Of a stretch of 64,000 bases of DNA, positions 10,348-20,455 are shown in pieces. The DNA is from Auraticoccus monumenti (GTDB taxonomy: Bacteria > Actinomycetota > Actinomycetes > Propionibacteriales > Propionibacteriaceae). Every line of letters begins with the position of its first letter. The first letter of the stretch is position 1. The translations under genes and the position numbers were made by a program. Where the stretch lies: contig NZ_LT629688.1 in assembly GCF_900101785.1 (NCBI RefSeq), forward strand, positions 930,001 to 994,000, written 5' to 3'. The notes beneath the pieces were generated by a model. The model was not told where the DNA came from. It worked only from the letters and a program-made list of their open reading frames with translations, and did no database searches.

Positions 10348-11796
10348 TCAGCTGCCGTAGACGGTGCGCTGGCCGCGGCGGTGCTCGTCGACGGTGGCCT
10401 TGGAGAGCCGTCGGGTCAGGTAGAGGCCCTCGCAGACCAGCTCGACCGCTGCCGCCGCCTGCCCCGGGGAGACGGTGTCCTCGTGCACGCCCAGGGCGGC
10501 CATCACCGTCGACAGCCCGGGGACCTGCTCGAACTGCTGCAGCAGCTCCGCGGAGGAGACCAGCGGGCCGGTCTCGATGGTGGCGTCCTCGGCGAAGAGG
10601 TCGGTGAAGCCGGTCAGGTCGACCCCGACCAGCAGCTCGCGGAAGACGGTGGCGGTGGCGAGCCGGGCCAGGTGCTCGACCACGTCGGCCTCGCGCCCCT
10701 CCTCACCCATCTCGAACTCGAGCTTGCCGCGCAGGGTGGGCAGGACCGCGGCCAGGTCGCCGATCCGGGCCACCGGGTGCGGGTCGCCGGTGACCGCTGC
10801 ACGTCGCAGCGCCGCCCCGGAGAGCTCCTCCGTGGCGGCGACGGCGAACCGGGCCGAGACGCCGGCGGACTGGTCGATCGCGGTGGAGCCACGCAGCTCG
10901 TCGACCAGGTGGGCGACCACGCGCAGCAGGTGCTCCGGCACCTCCCCGGTCAGCCGGGTGCCGTCGGGCAGGGTGCCGGTGGCCACGGCGGCCTCCTGGC
11001 GGACCAGGGCCACCTCGTGCTCGATCTCGGTCGGGTAGTGGGTGCGGATCTCGGCGCCGAAGCGGTCCTTGAGCGGGGTGATGATCCGGCCGCGGTTGGT
11101 GTAGTCCTCGGGGTTGGCCGAGGCGACCACCAGCAGGTCCAGGGGCAGCCGCAGCGCGTACCCGCGGATCTGGATGTCGCGCTCCTCGAGCACGTTGAAC
11201 AGCCCCACCTGGATCCGCTCGGCCAGGTCGGGGAGCTCGTTGAGACCGAAGATCCCGCGGTGGGCGCGGGGGAGCAGCCCGTAGTGGACCGTCTCCGGGT
11301 CGCCGAGGGAGCGGCCCTCGGCCAGCCGGGTCGGGTCGACGTCACCGATCAGGTCGCCGATGGAGGTGTCGGGGGTGGCCAGCTTCTCGGCGTAGCGCTC
11401 GTCGCGGTGCCACCAGCTGACCGGGAGGTCGTCGCCGAGCTCCTCGACCCGCTGCCGGCTGCCGACGGTGATCGGGTCGTAGGGGTGCTCGTGCAGGGCC
11501 GAGCCGGAGATGCACGGCGTCCACTCGTCGAGCAGCCCGGCCAGGGTGCGCATCAGCCGGGTCTTGCCCTGGCCGCGTTCACCGAGGAGGACGAAGTCGT
11601 GCCCGGCGAGCAGGGCGCGCTCGACCTCGGGCAGGACGGTGTCGTCCAGCCCGACGAGCCCCGGCATCGACGGGTCGCCCTCACGGAGCCGGTGCAGCAG
11701 GTTGTCCCGCAGCTCGCTCTTGACGCTCCGCTGCACGTGCCCGGAGGCCCGCAGCTCGCCGAGCGTGGTGGGGGAAGGAGGTGTGCTGGCTGCCAT
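10348..11796 (-). CDS. MoxR-like AAA+ ATPase (magnesium-chelatase-like)
   Basis: A 482-residue AAA+ protein. The Walker A loop is GERGQGKT (residues 72-79). A Walker B-type region follows in RGIFGLNELPDLAERIQVGLFNVLEERDIQIRG (only part is diagnostic: FGLNELPDL), then a sensor-like stretch VVASANPEDYTNRGRIITP. These are typical of the MoxR/ChlI group. It is the first gene of a two-gene operon with the VWA protein, and both are expected to work together in ATP-driven remodelling of an unknown target. Alternative names such as sigma-54 interaction domain are unlikely because the GAFTGA loop is absent. Confidence 0.85.
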   Translation of the reverse strand: MAASTPPSPTTLGELRASGHVQRSVKSELRDNLLHRLREGDPSMPGLVGLDDTVLPEVERALLAGHDFVLLGERGQGKTRLMRTLAGLLDEWTPCISGSALHEHPYDPITVGSRQRVEELGDDLPVSWWHRDERYAEKLATPDTSIGDLIGDVDPTRLAEGRSLGDPETVHYGLLPRAHRGIFGLNELPDLAERIQVGLFNVLEERDIQIRGYALRLPLDLLVVASANPEDYTNRGRIITPLKDRFGAEIRTHYPTEIEHEVALVRQEAAVATGTLPDGTRLTGEVPEHLLRVVAHLVDELRGSTAIDQSAGVSARFAVAATEELSGAALRRAAVTGDPHPVARIGDLAAVLPTLRGKLEFEMGEEGREADVVEHLARLATATVFRELLVGVDLTGFTDLFAEDATIETGPLVSSAELLQQFEQVPGLSTVMAALGVHEDTVSPGQAAAAVELVCEGLYLTRRLSKATVDEHRRGQRTVYGS

Positions 11797-12046
11797 GACC
11801 TGAATCTACGTCGCGCTCCCAGCCGGTCCGGCCTGGGTGCTCGTGCACCCGGTTGCCGCCGGGTCCCCCAAGCCCCGGTGGGGCAGAACCGGTCGCTCAG
11901 CAGACCGCGCTCGACACCTGTCCACCGGTGTCCGCTGAGGGACCGGTCGTGCTCGTCCCGACCGGGGAGCGCCCTGGGGTCGGTGTCCCGGTGGCGGCCG
12001 GCGGGGGCCGGTGACGGTTCGGGCGGCTTGGGGGGAGACTGGCCCG

Positions 12047-12406
12047 GTGTTCACCCGACTGACCCCGATCCTGCCCGTCGCGCAGGTGGCCGAGGAGCTC
12101 GCGTTCTACGAGGCCCTGGGCCTCACCCGGCACACCGACCCCGAGGAGACCTACCCGCTGGAGGACTTCGCGGCGGTCGCCTCCGGCGAGCACATCCTCT
12201 TCGGGCTGGCCCGCACCGACGACGTCGCGGTGCCGCCCGCGGGTCTGCTGTGGCAGCTGGAGACCGACGACCTGGACGCCGTCGCGCGGGCCGCGGTGGA
12301 CGGAGGGGTGCAGGTCACCTCGGCGGTCGCCACCCAGCCCTGGGGACGCCGGACGATGACCCTGCGCTCGCCGAACGGCTACCTCGTCGGCGTCGAGGAG
12401 GTGTAG
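12047..12406 (+). CDS. VOC-family protein (glyoxalase/bleomycin-resistance-like)
   Basis: A 119-residue protein from the GTG at 12047, which has a GGGGGAG ribosome site about ten bases upstream. The frame is open 12 codons further, but those codons would overlap the ribosome site. The first half is LTPILPVAQVAEELAFYEALGL and the end is TMTLRSPNGYLVGVEEV, the pattern of single-module VOC proteins that dimerise. No metal-binding role can be proven. Function is unknown; resistance or detoxification is only a family-level guess. It diverges from the MoxR/VWA operon, whose promoter shares the 250-base gap. Confidence 0.72.
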   Translation: MFTRLTPILPVAQVAEELAFYEALGLTRHTDPEETYPLEDFAAVASGEHILFGLARTDDVAVPPAGLLWQLETDDLDAVARAAVDGGVQVTSAVATQPWGRRTMTLRSPNGYLVGVEEV

Positions 12407-12581
12407 TCGAGGAGGTGCAGCGGCCACACCTCTGCTGCGATGAGGGGGACGACCGCCCCGGCCGCGTGGGCCGGGGCGATCGGGTTGCGGCAGGTTCTGC
12501 ACCGGACCGCGGGGCGGACCCACGCTAACCCGGGGCTGCCAGGCGTCGGACCCCACCCCCGCCGGACGTCGCCGATGCGGG

Positions 12582-13604
12582 TCAGGCGAGGGGCCGCGGG
12601 TCGGCGGCGCGGGGGACGTCCCGGCGGCGGCTCCAGATCCAGACGGCGACGGTGACCAGGGCCATCATGGCGCCGGGGATGAGCATCATCGCCCCACCCG
12701 AGCCGGCGCTGCGGTCGATCACGACCTCGCTGGTCAGGAACGCCGAGATCCCGAAGAGGACCGTGTTGTTGACCGCGTGCAGGACGACGGCCGCCTCCAG
12801 CCCGCCGGTGCGCCAGGTGATCAGCGAGCAGGCCACCCCGAAGGCCAGGTAGTACAGCGCGAGCGTCCAGTCCCCGGCCCCGTGCGCGACCATGAAGATC
12901 AGGTTCGGCCCGATCAGGGCCGCGACCAGCGCCGCCCTGGGGGAGGCGAACCAGGAGCCGAAGGCGCGCGCGAGCAGACCGCGGGCGGCGTACTCCTCGC
13001 CGGCGGCCTGGAAGGGGGTGGTGAGGACCACCACGGCGAGCATGGTCAGGGTCGAGAGCAGCGTCGGCGCCGCACCGCCGGCCCCGGCGGCGGCCGGGAA
13101 GAACCAGGTGAGGACGACGGCGTAGACCAGCCAGACCGGCACCAGGATCGCGGCCAGCCGGAGCGACAGGCCCCAGCGGAACCGGCCGTGCACGGAGTGC
13201 AGCCACCGTCCGCGCTGGCCGAAGAGCATCCGCTGCAGCAGCATCGAGACCGGGATCATCAACCCGATCGAGACGTTGGTGGCCAGCAGCAGCCCCGGGG
13301 TCATCACCATGTTGGCCCCGTCCACCCGGATCAGCTCCCAGCCGGTGAGCGCCTGGACGACGACCAGCGGGATGGACACCGCCACCTGCAGCAGGAGGAA
13401 CAGCACGGCGGTGAGCAGCACGGCGAGGGCGCCCCGCCACCAGCCACGACGCTCGGTCCGCAGGAAGTGGTGGTACCCGGTCGGCCCCTGGGGCAGCACG
13501 TCGACCACCGGCGGCCGGGTGGCGGGGACCTCGGCGCCCACGTCGCGGAGGGCGCGGGGCTCGACGGGGTCGGGGGGCGGGGTACTCGGTGTCGTGGTCT
13601 CCAT
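12582..13604 (-). CDS. CPBP-family intramembrane metalloprotease
   Basis: A 340-residue multi-pass membrane protein with about eight hydrophobic helices after a 55-residue proline-rich cytoplasmic N-terminus. The CPBP/Abi (CAAX-protease-like) active-site pattern is complete: AAGEEYAARG (EExxxR-like), LIFMVAHGAG (FxxxH) and AVVLHAVNNT (HxxxN). In eukaryotes relatives cleave prenylated proteins. Bacterial members take part in bacteriocin self-immunity, peptide maturation or anti-sigma cleavage, so the substrate here is open. It is a single gene, with its promoter probably in the gap shared with the divergent ABC operon. No peptide-modification gene is nearby. Confidence 0.85.
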   Translation of the reverse strand: METTTPSTPPPDPVEPRALRDVGAEVPATRPPVVDVLPQGPTGYHHFLRTERRGWWRGALAVLLTAVLFLLLQVAVSIPLVVVQALTGWELIRVDGANMVMTPGLLLATNVSIGLMIPVSMLLQRMLFGQRGRWLHSVHGRFRWGLSLRLAAILVPVWLVYAVVLTWFFPAAAGAGGAAPTLLSTLTMLAVVVLTTPFQAAGEEYAARGLLARAFGSWFASPRAALVAALIGPNLIFMVAHGAGDWTLALYYLAFGVACSLITWRTGGLEAAVVLHAVNNTVLFGISAFLTSEVVIDRSAGSGGAMMLIPGAMMALVTVAVWIWSRRRDVPRAADPRPLA

Positions 13605-13762
13605 GCCTCCAAGCCTCCGCCCCGGTCCGCTCGGGCGGCAGGGCCCCGGATCACCGGATGGCGTGTCCTGCTCCCGGCCGTGCGGTGACGGACGTCATGC
13701 CCGGGCGGATCGCGAAAACCGTCTGACGGCGCCGATAGCGTGTCCGTGGTGGAGGAGGGGCC

Positions 13763-14845
13763 ATGACCGCGATCACCGTGGATCGTCTGCACAAGACCTA
13801 CGTCGTGCCGGAGCGCGAGGGTGGCCTGAGGGCTGCCCTCGGGGCGTTGGTGCGTCGTCGCACCCGCCAGGTGAGGGCGGTCTCCGACGTCAGCTTCACC
13901 ATCGAGGCGGGGGAGGTGGTCGGCTTCCTCGGGCCGAACGGCGCGGGCAAGACGACCACGCTGAAGATGCTGGCCGGGCTGCTGCACCCCAGCGAGGGCA
14001 CCGCCTCGGTCCTCGGGCACACCCCTTGGCAGCGCGACCGCTCCTACCTGGCCCGGATGGCGTTGATCATGGGCCAGCGCAACCAGCTCCAGTGGGACAT
14101 CCCGGTGCTGGACTCCTACCGGCTGAACCAGGCCGTCTTCAGGATCAGCGACGCCGACTTCCGCCGCCGGCTGGACGAGATCACCGAGCTGCTCGAGCTC
14201 GGCGACCTGCTCCGCAAGCCGGTGCGCAACCTGTCCCTGGGTGAGCGGATGAAGTGCGAGATCGCCGGGTCGCTGCTGCACGCCCCGCAGGTGCTGTTCC
14301 TCGACGAGCCGACCATCGGCCTGGACGTGGCCATGCAGCGCCGGATCCGGTCGTTCGTGGCCGAGTACAACCAGCGCACCGGCGCCTGCGTGATGCTGAC
14401 CAGCCACTACATGGCCGACGTCGAGGCGCTCTGCCGCCGGGTGATCGTGATCCACCACGGGCGGCTGCTCTTCGACGGCGGACTCGCCGAGCTGGTGCAC
14501 CGGTTCGCGACGGACAAGACGATCACCGTCGAGCTGGAGGACGGGAGCGCCGTGGACGACGCCACCCTGGCCGCCGTGGTCGAGGGCCGGGCCGTCGAGC
14601 GGTCGTTGACCGGGCTCACCCTCCGGGTGCCGAAGGCCGACACCCCGCGGGTCGCGGCCCGGCTGCTGGCCGGGCTGCCGGTCACGGACCTGATGATCGA
14701 GGAGCCGCCGATCGAGTCGGTGATCGAGCAGGTCTTCGCCTCCCCGGCCGAGGACGACGAGCCGGCCCAGGTCGAGGGCCCCACCGCCGACGCCGACCCG
14801 GTCGAGGCCGCGACGTCGCCGGGGGAGGGGGCCACCCGTGGCTGA
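13763..14845 (+). CDS. ABC-2 type exporter, ATP-binding subunit
   Basis: A 360-residue ATPase. Walker A is GPNGAGKTT (57-65), the signature is LSLGE (157-161) in place of LSGGQ, and Walker B is VLFLDEPTIGLD (177-188). A DrrA-like C-terminal extension follows, with a proline/alanine-rich tail. A GGAGGAGG ribosome site lies just before the ATG at 13763. The gene overlaps the next permease by eight bases and heads a three-gene operon. With two dissimilar permeases, the complex resembles viologen-exporter/DrrAB-like ABC-2 systems. The cargo (drug, lipid or polymer) is unknown. Confidence 0.9.
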   Translation: MTAITVDRLHKTYVVPEREGGLRAALGALVRRRTRQVRAVSDVSFTIEAGEVVGFLGPNGAGKTTTLKMLAGLLHPSEGTASVLGHTPWQRDRSYLARMALIMGQRNQLQWDIPVLDSYRLNQAVFRISDADFRRRLDEITELLELGDLLRKPVRNLSLGERMKCEIAGSLLHAPQVLFLDEPTIGLDVAMQRRIRSFVAEYNQRTGACVMLTSHYMADVEALCRRVIVIHHGRLLFDGGLAELVHRFATDKTITVELEDGSAVDDATLAAVVEGRAVERSLTGLTLRVPKADTPRVAARLLAGLPVTDLMIEEPPIESVIEQVFASPAEDDEPAQVEGPTADADPVEAATSPGEGATRG

Positions 14846-15692
14846 GCCCACGGTCGCGGTGCCGGCGCCGGACTTCACCAGGACCTCCGGACGCGCCCTG
14901 TCGCGCTACTACCGCGGCGAGTTCTCCGCGTCGCTGGCCAACAACCTCGCCTACCGCGGCGCGGTGGCGATCTGGGTGCTCACCACCGTCATCCAGCCGC
15001 TGGTCTCGATCGTGGTCTGGCAGACCGTGGCCGGTCCGGGCGGGCAGGTCAACGGCTACACCGCCTCGGAGTTCGTCACCTACTTCGCGGTGACGATGCT
15101 GGTGGAGCACCTCACCTTCATCTGGCTGATGTGGGAGTTCGAGTACCGGATCCGCACCGGCTCGATGTCACCGCTGCTGCTGCGCCCCATCCACCCCGTC
15201 CACAAGGACGTGTGCGACAACCTCAGCTACAAGGCGGTGGGGCTGGTGGGGGTGGTCCCGGCCATGGTGCTGCTGGTGATCGGGTTCGGCGGCGAGGTGT
15301 CGGCGATCAGGGTGTGGCAGGTGCTCGCCTTCCTGCCGGCGCTGCTGCTGGCCATGGCGCTGCGCTTCGTGCTCGAGTGGGCGCTCGCGCTGTCGGCCTT
15401 CTGGCTGACCAAGACCTCCGCGCTCAACAACCTCTACTTCTCGCTGTTCCTCTTCCTCGGTGGCGCGTTCGCGCCGCTGGCCGTGCTGCCCGAGACGGTG
15501 CGCACCGTGGCCCTGGCCTCCCCCTTCCCGTGGATGCTGGCCTTCCCGGTCGAGGTGGCGATGGGTCGACGGACGGGGATCGACGTGCTGGTCGGCTACG
15601 CCGTGCAGCTGGGCTGGTTGGCGCTGGCCCTGGTGCTGATGCGGGTGGTCTGGGCACGGGCGGTCCGGACGTACTCCGCGGTGGGGGCCTGA
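14838..15692 (+). CDS. ABC-2 exporter permease subunit 1
   Basis: A 284-residue integral membrane protein with about six hydrophobic helices (for example GAVAIWVLTTVIQPLVSIVV, GLVGVVPAMVLLVIGFGG, LFLFLGGAFAPLAVLPETV). It fits the ABC-2 family permeases that come as two unequal partners with one ATPase. Conserved features include EYRIRTGSMSPLLLRPIHP, a cytoplasmic segment after the second or third helix that probably contacts the ATPase. Start GTG at 14838; it overlaps the ATPase gene, and only one base separates it from the next permease. Confidence 0.85.
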   Translation: MAEPTVAVPAPDFTRTSGRALSRYYRGEFSASLANNLAYRGAVAIWVLTTVIQPLVSIVVWQTVAGPGGQVNGYTASEFVTYFAVTMLVEHLTFIWLMWEFEYRIRTGSMSPLLLRPIHPVHKDVCDNLSYKAVGLVGVVPAMVLLVIGFGGEVSAIRVWQVLAFLPALLLAMALRFVLEWALALSAFWLTKTSALNNLYFSLFLFLGGAFAPLAVLPETVRTVALASPFPWMLAFPVEVAMGRRTGIDVLVGYAVQLGWLALALVLMRVVWARAVRTYSAVGA

Positions 15693-15693
15693 G

Positions 15694-16533
15694 GTGGGCG
15701 TCACCGACGCGGGTCCGCTGGCCACCACCCGGCGCGGACGGCTGCGGCACGACGCCTCGATCCTGCGCACCTACCTCGGGCTGGGTGTGCTCAACCTGGT
15801 CCAGTACCGCTCGGACTTCGTGCTCTCCGTCGTCAACGCGGCGATCACCCTGCTCACCCAGCTGCTGGGGCTCTCGGTGGTCTTCGCCCAGACCACCGAC
15901 CTGGCCGGTTGGCGGTCCGACGACCTGCTGGTCCTGGTCGGCGTGCACTTCCTGATCGGCGGGCTGATCGGGCTGGTGCTGCGCCCCTCGATGGAGATGA
16001 TGATGGAGGGCATCCGCCAGGGCACCTTCGACTTCACCCTGGTCAAGCCCGCCGACTCCCAGCTGCTGGCCAGCATCCAGGTGGTCCGGCCGCAGGCGCT
16101 GGTCGACGTGGTGGTGGGTCTCGGCGTGATCGTGTTCGCCACCACCCGGCTCGGTGGTGCCCTCGGCCCCGTGGACGTCGGGCTGTTCCTGCTCACCCTG
16201 GTCTGCGGGGTGGTGGTGATCTACAGCTTCATCCTGGCGCTGAGCACCATGGCGTTCTGGTTCGTCCGGCTGGACAACGTGCTGGCCATCTTCCAGTCCC
16301 TGTTCGGCCAGGCCGGTCGCTGGCCGATCACCATCTTCCCCGGCTGGCTCCGGGTGATGCTGACCTTCGTGGTCCCGGTGGCCTTCGCGGTGACGGTGCC
16401 GTCCCAGGCGCTGACCGGCCGGCTCGACCTCGTCACCACGCTGGGCGCGGTCGGCGTGGCCCTGGTGTTCTTCGCCGCCTCGCGCTGGTTCTGGTTCTTC
16501 GCCCTCCGTCGCTACACCGGCGCCTCGGCCTGA
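15694..16533 (+). CDS. ABC-2 exporter permease subunit 2
   Basis: A 279-residue membrane protein with about six helices. It shares with its partner the cytoplasmic motif MEGIRQGTFDFTLVKPADSQ, the counterpart of the TGSMSPLLLRP segment, so the two permeases look like diverged copies that form a heterodimer. The GTG start lies one base after the upstream stop, and the operon ends here. The next gene, nadE, comes in from the other strand with only 13 bases between stops, too little room for a separate terminator on each strand. Confidence 0.85.
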   Translation: MGVTDAGPLATTRRGRLRHDASILRTYLGLGVLNLVQYRSDFVLSVVNAAITLLTQLLGLSVVFAQTTDLAGWRSDDLLVLVGVHFLIGGLIGLVLRPSMEMMMEGIRQGTFDFTLVKPADSQLLASIQVVRPQALVDVVVGLGVIVFATTRLGGALGPVDVGLFLLTLVCGVVVIYSFILALSTMAFWFVRLDNVLAIFQSLFGQAGRWPITIFPGWLRVMLTFVVPVAFAVTVPSQALTGRLDLVTTLGAVGVALVFFAASRWFWFFALRRYTGASA

Positions 16534-16546
16534 AGCGCCCTGCCGC

Positions 16547-17383
16547 TCAGCCGGCGGGGTGCCACCAGGTGGCGGTCGGCGTCACCGGCACGGTGCGCTT
16601 GTGCCGGGTCTGCAGGTAGAGGGTCTCGATCCGGGTGGCGACCTCGTCGGTGACGTCCGCGCCCTCGAGGTAGTCGTCGATCTGGGCGTAGCTGACACCG
16701 AGGGCGATCTCGTCGGGCAGACCCGGGCGGTCGTCCTCGAGGTCGGCGGTGGGGACCTTGGTCCAGCTCGAGGCGGGTGCGCCCAGGTGCTGCAGCAGCT
16801 TCGCGCCCTGGCGCTTGGTCAGGCCGGTGAGCGGGGTCAGGTCCACACCGCCGTCGCCGTACTTGGTGAAGAAGCCGGTGACGGCCTCCGCGGCGTGGTC
16901 GGTGCCGATCACCAGCAGGGCGTGCTGGCCGGCGATGGCGTACTGCAGCACCATCCGCTCGCGGGCCTTGACGTTGCCGCGGACGAAGTCGCGGAGCTCC
17001 TCGCCGAGCCCCTCGGCCACGGCGGCGCTGGAGGCGTCCGCCCCCGGGCGCACGTCGACGGTGACCACGCGGTCGGGGCCGATGAAGTCCAGCGCGATCT
17101 GGGCGTCGGCCTCGTCGGCCTGGGTGCCGTAGGGCAGCCGCACGGCGACGAAGGAGGCCTCGAGGCCGTCGGCCCGCAGCGACTCCACCGCGCGCTGGGC
17201 CAGGGCCCCCGCGAGCGTGGAGTCCTGGCCCCCGGAGATGCCCAGCACGAACCCCTTGGTGCCGGTCGCCCGCACGTAGTCGGCGAGGAAGGCGGTGCGG
17301 CGTTCGACCTCCGTCCCGGGGTCGATGGTGGGCTGCACATCGAGCGCGACGCGGATCTCGTCCCGGAGAGTCATGCGGCTCAA
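16547..17383 (-). CDS. nadE: Ammonia-dependent NAD synthetase
   Basis: The enzyme adenylates the nicotinate carboxyl of NaAD and amidates it with ammonia to give NAD. At 278 residues it matches the short, glutaminase-free bacterial form. The PP-loop is SGGQDST (50-56) in [17 protein letters not shown], and other family stretches are [42 protein letters not shown] and [10 protein letters not shown]. The start could be TTG at 17383 or ATG at 17374 (three residues later). A CCAGGTAG ribosome-like site precedes both. It is a single gene between convergent and co-directional neighbours. Confidence 0.95.
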   Translation of the reverse strand: MSRMTLRDEIRVALDVQPTIDPGTEVERRTAFLADYVRATGTKGFVLGISGGQDSTLAGALAQRAVESLRADGLEASFVAVRLPYGTQADEADAQIALDFIGPDRVVTVDVRPGADASSAAVAEGLGEELRDFVRGNVKARERMVLQYAIAGQHALLVIGTDHAAEAVTGFFTKYGDGGVDLTPLTGLTKRQGAKLLQHLGAPASSWTKVPTADLEDDRPGLPDEIALGVSYAQIDDYLEGADVTDEVATRIETLYLQTRHKRTVPVTPTATWWHPAG

Positions 17384-17397
17384 ACTACCTGGCGCGG

Positions 17398-19242
17398 TCA
17401 GCGGCCGGCGGCGTAGCCCTGCATACCGCGCGGGTTGGCCGCGGCCAGCAGCAGTCCGGTGTCGGGGTGGCGGGCCACGGCGCTGAGCCGCCCCTCCGAC
17501 CAGGGGCCGCCCACGCTCACCCGGTGCCCGCGCCGGCGCAGCGCGTCCACGGTGCTCTCCGGCACCCGGCTCTCCAGCACCAGCGAGGCGGCCTCGTAGC
17601 CGCGTGGCCAGAAGGAGTTGACCAGGTGGTTGGTGTGCCAGTTGGGGGCGTCGATCGCGGCCTGCAGGTCCAGGCTCCGGTCACGGGCGAACCCGGCCAG
17701 CAGCCGCAGCAGCAGGTGGCTGCTCCACTGGTCCTGCTGGTCACCGCCGGGGGTGCCGAAGGCCAGCGTCGGACGTCCCTGGTAGCTGGCCAGGCTGGGG
17801 GTGAGGGTGGTGCGCGGGCGGCGTCCGGGGGTCAGGGTGCCGGGCAGGCCCTCGTCCAGCCAGGCCATCTGCAGCCGGTTGCCCAGCGGGAACCCCAGCC
17901 CGGGGACGACCGGGTTGGACTGCAGCCACCCACCGCTCGGGGTGGCCGAGATCATCGTCCCCCAGCGGTCGACCACGTCGAGGTGGCAGGTGTCGCCGCG
18001 GGTGGTGCCGTCGGCGTCGACCGGGGGAGCGACCGGGTCGGGCCGCTGGGGCTCCTGGTGCTGCACGGTCGGCTCGCCCAGCCCGCCTCCGACCTCGTGC
18101 GTGACCTCGCCGGCGACCACCCGGCGGGCGTGCTCGGGGACCTGCGGTGCGGTGCCGGTGGGTGAGCCCGGGCGCCAGTCCTCCGAGGCGGTGTCGCCGA
18201 TCAGGGCGCGGCGCGCGTCGCCGTAACCGGGGGAGAGCAGCGCGTCGAGGTCGACCGGCATGGCGTCGCCGTACCAGGCGTCACGGTCGGCCATCGCCAG
18301 CTTGGTCCCCTCGACCAGCCGGTGCACGGTGGCCGGGTCGTCCACGTCGAGGGTGGCGAGTTCGACGTCGCCGAGGAGGGTGAGCTGCTGCAGCATCACC
18401 GGTCCCTGGCTCCACGGGCCGGCCTTGTGGACCGTCCAGCCGCCCAGGTCGACGCTGACCGGCTGCTCCCAGGTGGCCTCCCAGCCGGCCAGGTCGTCGG
18501 CCTCGAGGAAGCCGGCGTGGGGCGTCCCGGTGGAGTCGACGGTGGGGGTGCCGGCGGCGGCCACCAGGGCCTCGGCGATGAAGCCCTCCCGCCAGACGCG
18601 TCGCGCGGCCTCGATCTGGGTGTCGCGGTCGGGCCCGGCGGACTCGGCCTCGGCGAGCAGCCGCTGCCAGGTGCCGGCGAGGTCGGGGTTGCGGAACAGC
18701 TGCCCGGTGCGGGGGCCGTCCGCGCCGAGGTAGAGCGCGGCGGAGCTGGTCCAGTGCTCGGTGAAGAGCTCCTGCACGCTGGCCACGGTGGCGGCCACCT
18801 GGGGCACCGGGGAGTGGCCGTGCTCGGCGAGCCCGATCGCGTGGTCCAGGACGTCGCGCAGGGTCCAGGTGCCGTGGTCGCGGAGCAGCAGCAGCCAGGC
18901 GTCCACTGCCCCGGGGACGGCAGCGGCCAGCGGGCCGGAGCCGGGGACGATGTCCAGCCCGAGGTCGCGGTAGCGCTCCGCGGTGGCGCCGGCCGGGGCG
19001 ACACCCTGCCCGCAGAGGACGACGGGGTCGGCGCCCTCGACGCTGAGCACCATCGGCACCTCGCCGCCGGGCCCGTTCAGGTGCGGTTCGACCACGTGCA
19101 GCACGAAGCCGGCGGCCACGGCGGCGTCGGCGGCCCGTCCGCCGCGCTCGAGCACCGACATGGCTGTGGCGGTGGCCAGCCAGTGGGTGCTGCCCACCAT
19201 CCCGAAGGTGCCCTGCAGGGTCGGACGCGTGGTGAAGGCCAT
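17398..19242 (-). CDS. Gamma-glutamyltransferase-family Ntn hydrolase
   Basis: A 614-residue protein from the ATG at 19242 ([16 protein letters not shown]); the longer open frame upstream is low-complexity. GGT homologues self-cleave before a threonine that becomes the nucleophile. Here that residue is T418 in [13 protein letters not shown], and the following PSGGWLQSN and [10 protein letters not shown] fit the catalytic small subunit. No signal peptide is evident, so it may be a cytosolic member rather than a periplasmic glutathione hydrolase. Bacterial paralogues also act on other gamma-glutamyl amides or acylated substrates. The substrate is not settled. Confidence 0.85.
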   Translation of the reverse strand: MAFTTRPTLQGTFGMVGSTHWLATATAMSVLERGGRAADAAVAAGFVLHVVEPHLNGPGGEVPMVLSVEGADPVVLCGQGVAPAGATAERYRDLGLDIVPGSGPLAAAVPGAVDAWLLLLRDHGTWTLRDVLDHAIGLAEHGHSPVPQVAATVASVQELFTEHWTSSAALYLGADGPRTGQLFRNPDLAGTWQRLLAEAESAGPDRDTQIEAARRVWREGFIAEALVAAAGTPTVDSTGTPHAGFLEADDLAGWEATWEQPVSVDLGGWTVHKAGPWSQGPVMLQQLTLLGDVELATLDVDDPATVHRLVEGTKLAMADRDAWYGDAMPVDLDALLSPGYGDARRALIGDTASEDWRPGSPTGTAPQVPEHARRVVAGEVTHEVGGGLGEPTVQHQEPQRPDPVAPPVDADGTTRGDTCHLDVVDRWGTMISATPSGGWLQSNPVVPGLGFPLGNRLQMAWLDEGLPGTLTPGRRPRTTLTPSLASYQGRPTLAFGTPGGDQQDQWSSHLLLRLLAGFARDRSLDLQAAIDAPNWHTNHLVNSFWPRGYEAASLVLESRVPESTVDALRRRGHRVSVGGPWSEGRLSAVARHPDTGLLLAAANPRGMQGYAAGR

Positions 19243-19409
19243 GTCGGATGAGTCTAGGAGGGGCCCTCCGGACCCGGTCGGCGGCCGTCGGGGAGCGGCC
19301 GCGTCGGTCACGGAGGTCCGAGCCGGGAGGGCGGCGCGACGCGGGGCCCTGCGACGCGGGGGTGCGGCCCGCGCGGCCGGAGCCTGCCGGCGCAACTAGG
19401 GTCGCGAGC

Positions 19410-20426
19410 ATGGCAGTGAGCACCCGCATCGTCCTGGCCGCCCGACCCTCCGGGGAGCCGACGTCCTCGGACTTCCGCACCGAGACCGTCGAGCTCGACG
19501 CCCCTGGCGAGGGCGAGGTGCTGCTGGAGACGCTCTACCTGTCGCTGGACCCCTACATGCGGGGCCGGATGAACGACGCCGAGTCCTACGCCGAGCCCCT
19601 CGCGCTGGGGCAGACCATGGTCGGGCAGACCGTGTCCCGCGTGCTGGAGTCCGCGGCGCCCGGGCTGGCCCCCGGCGACGTCGTGCTGGCGGGCAGCGGC
19701 TGGCAGACCCACTCCGTCCAGCCCGCCGACCGGCTGATCCCGCTCACCGACCCGCCCACCCCGCTGTCCACCGCCCTCGGTGTGCTGGGGATGCCGGGGA
19801 TGACCGCCTGGACCGGTCTGCTGACCATCGGTGACCCGAAGCCCGGTGAGACGGTCGTGGTGGCCGCCGCGACCGGTCCGGTGGGGAGCGCGGTGGGGCA
19901 GATCGCCAGGATCAAGGGTGCTCGTGCGGTGGGCATCGCCGGCGGCCCGGAGAAGGTGGCTCACCTGCGCGAGCTCGGGTTCGACGCCGCCCTGGACCAC
20001 CGGGCCGAGGACTTCGCCGAGCAGCTGGCCGCGGCCACGCCGGACGGGATCGACGTCTACTTCGAGAACGTCGGCGGACGGGTCTGGGACGCCGTGCTGC
20101 CCCGGCTCAACACCTTCGCGCGGGTCCCGGTGTGCGGCCTAGTCGCGGGCTACAACGCCACCGGGCTGCCCGAGGGACCGGACCGCTCGGGGCTGCTGAT
20201 GGCCAAGGTGCTGCAGAAGCGGCTGACCGTCCGCGGCTTCCTGGTCCACGAGCTCGCCGCCGGTCAGCGGGAGCGCTTCCTGCAGGAGATGGGGCAGTGG
20301 GTGGCCGAGGGGCGGGTCCGCTACCGCGAGGACGTCACGGAGGGTCTGGAGAACGCGGTCGCGTCCTTCGTGGGCATGCTCCGCGGCGACAACTTCGGCA
20401 AGACCGTCGTCAAGGTGTCCGACTGA
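19410..20426 (+). CDS. NADP-dependent oxidoreductase (MDR superfamily, leukotriene B4 dehydrogenase/CurA-like)
   Basis: A 338-residue zinc-free medium-chain reductase. The start is placed at the ATG at 19410, where the family begins (residues TRIVLAARPSGEP). Landmarks are LSLDPYMRGRM, the cofactor-binding VVVAAATGPVGSAVGQIARIKGARAVGIAGG, ALDHRAEDF and YFENVGGRVWDAVL, typical of enzymes that reduce the carbon-carbon double bond of enones and alkenals. A role in detoxifying reactive enals is the family expectation. The gene stands alone, diverging from the GGT-family gene, and is followed after 29 bases by xthA, possibly on the same message. Confidence 0.88.
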   Translation: MAVSTRIVLAARPSGEPTSSDFRTETVELDAPGEGEVLLETLYLSLDPYMRGRMNDAESYAEPLALGQTMVGQTVSRVLESAAPGLAPGDVVLAGSGWQTHSVQPADRLIPLTDPPTPLSTALGVLGMPGMTAWTGLLTIGDPKPGETVVVAAATGPVGSAVGQIARIKGARAVGIAGGPEKVAHLRELGFDAALDHRAEDFAEQLAAATPDGIDVYFENVGGRVWDAVLPRLNTFARVPVCGLVAGYNATGLPEGPDRSGLLMAKVLQKRLTVRGFLVHELAAGQRERFLQEMGQWVAEGRVRYREDVTEGLENAVASFVGMLRGDNFGKTVVKVSD

Positions 20427-20455
20427 GGACGCGGTGGCCCGGTTAGGCTGCCGCC

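Noticed and set aside
11880-11894. A GGGGCAGAACC resembling half of the TTCTGCCC hairpins
   Set aside because: It has no matching arm nearby and lies in host DNA far from the prophage.
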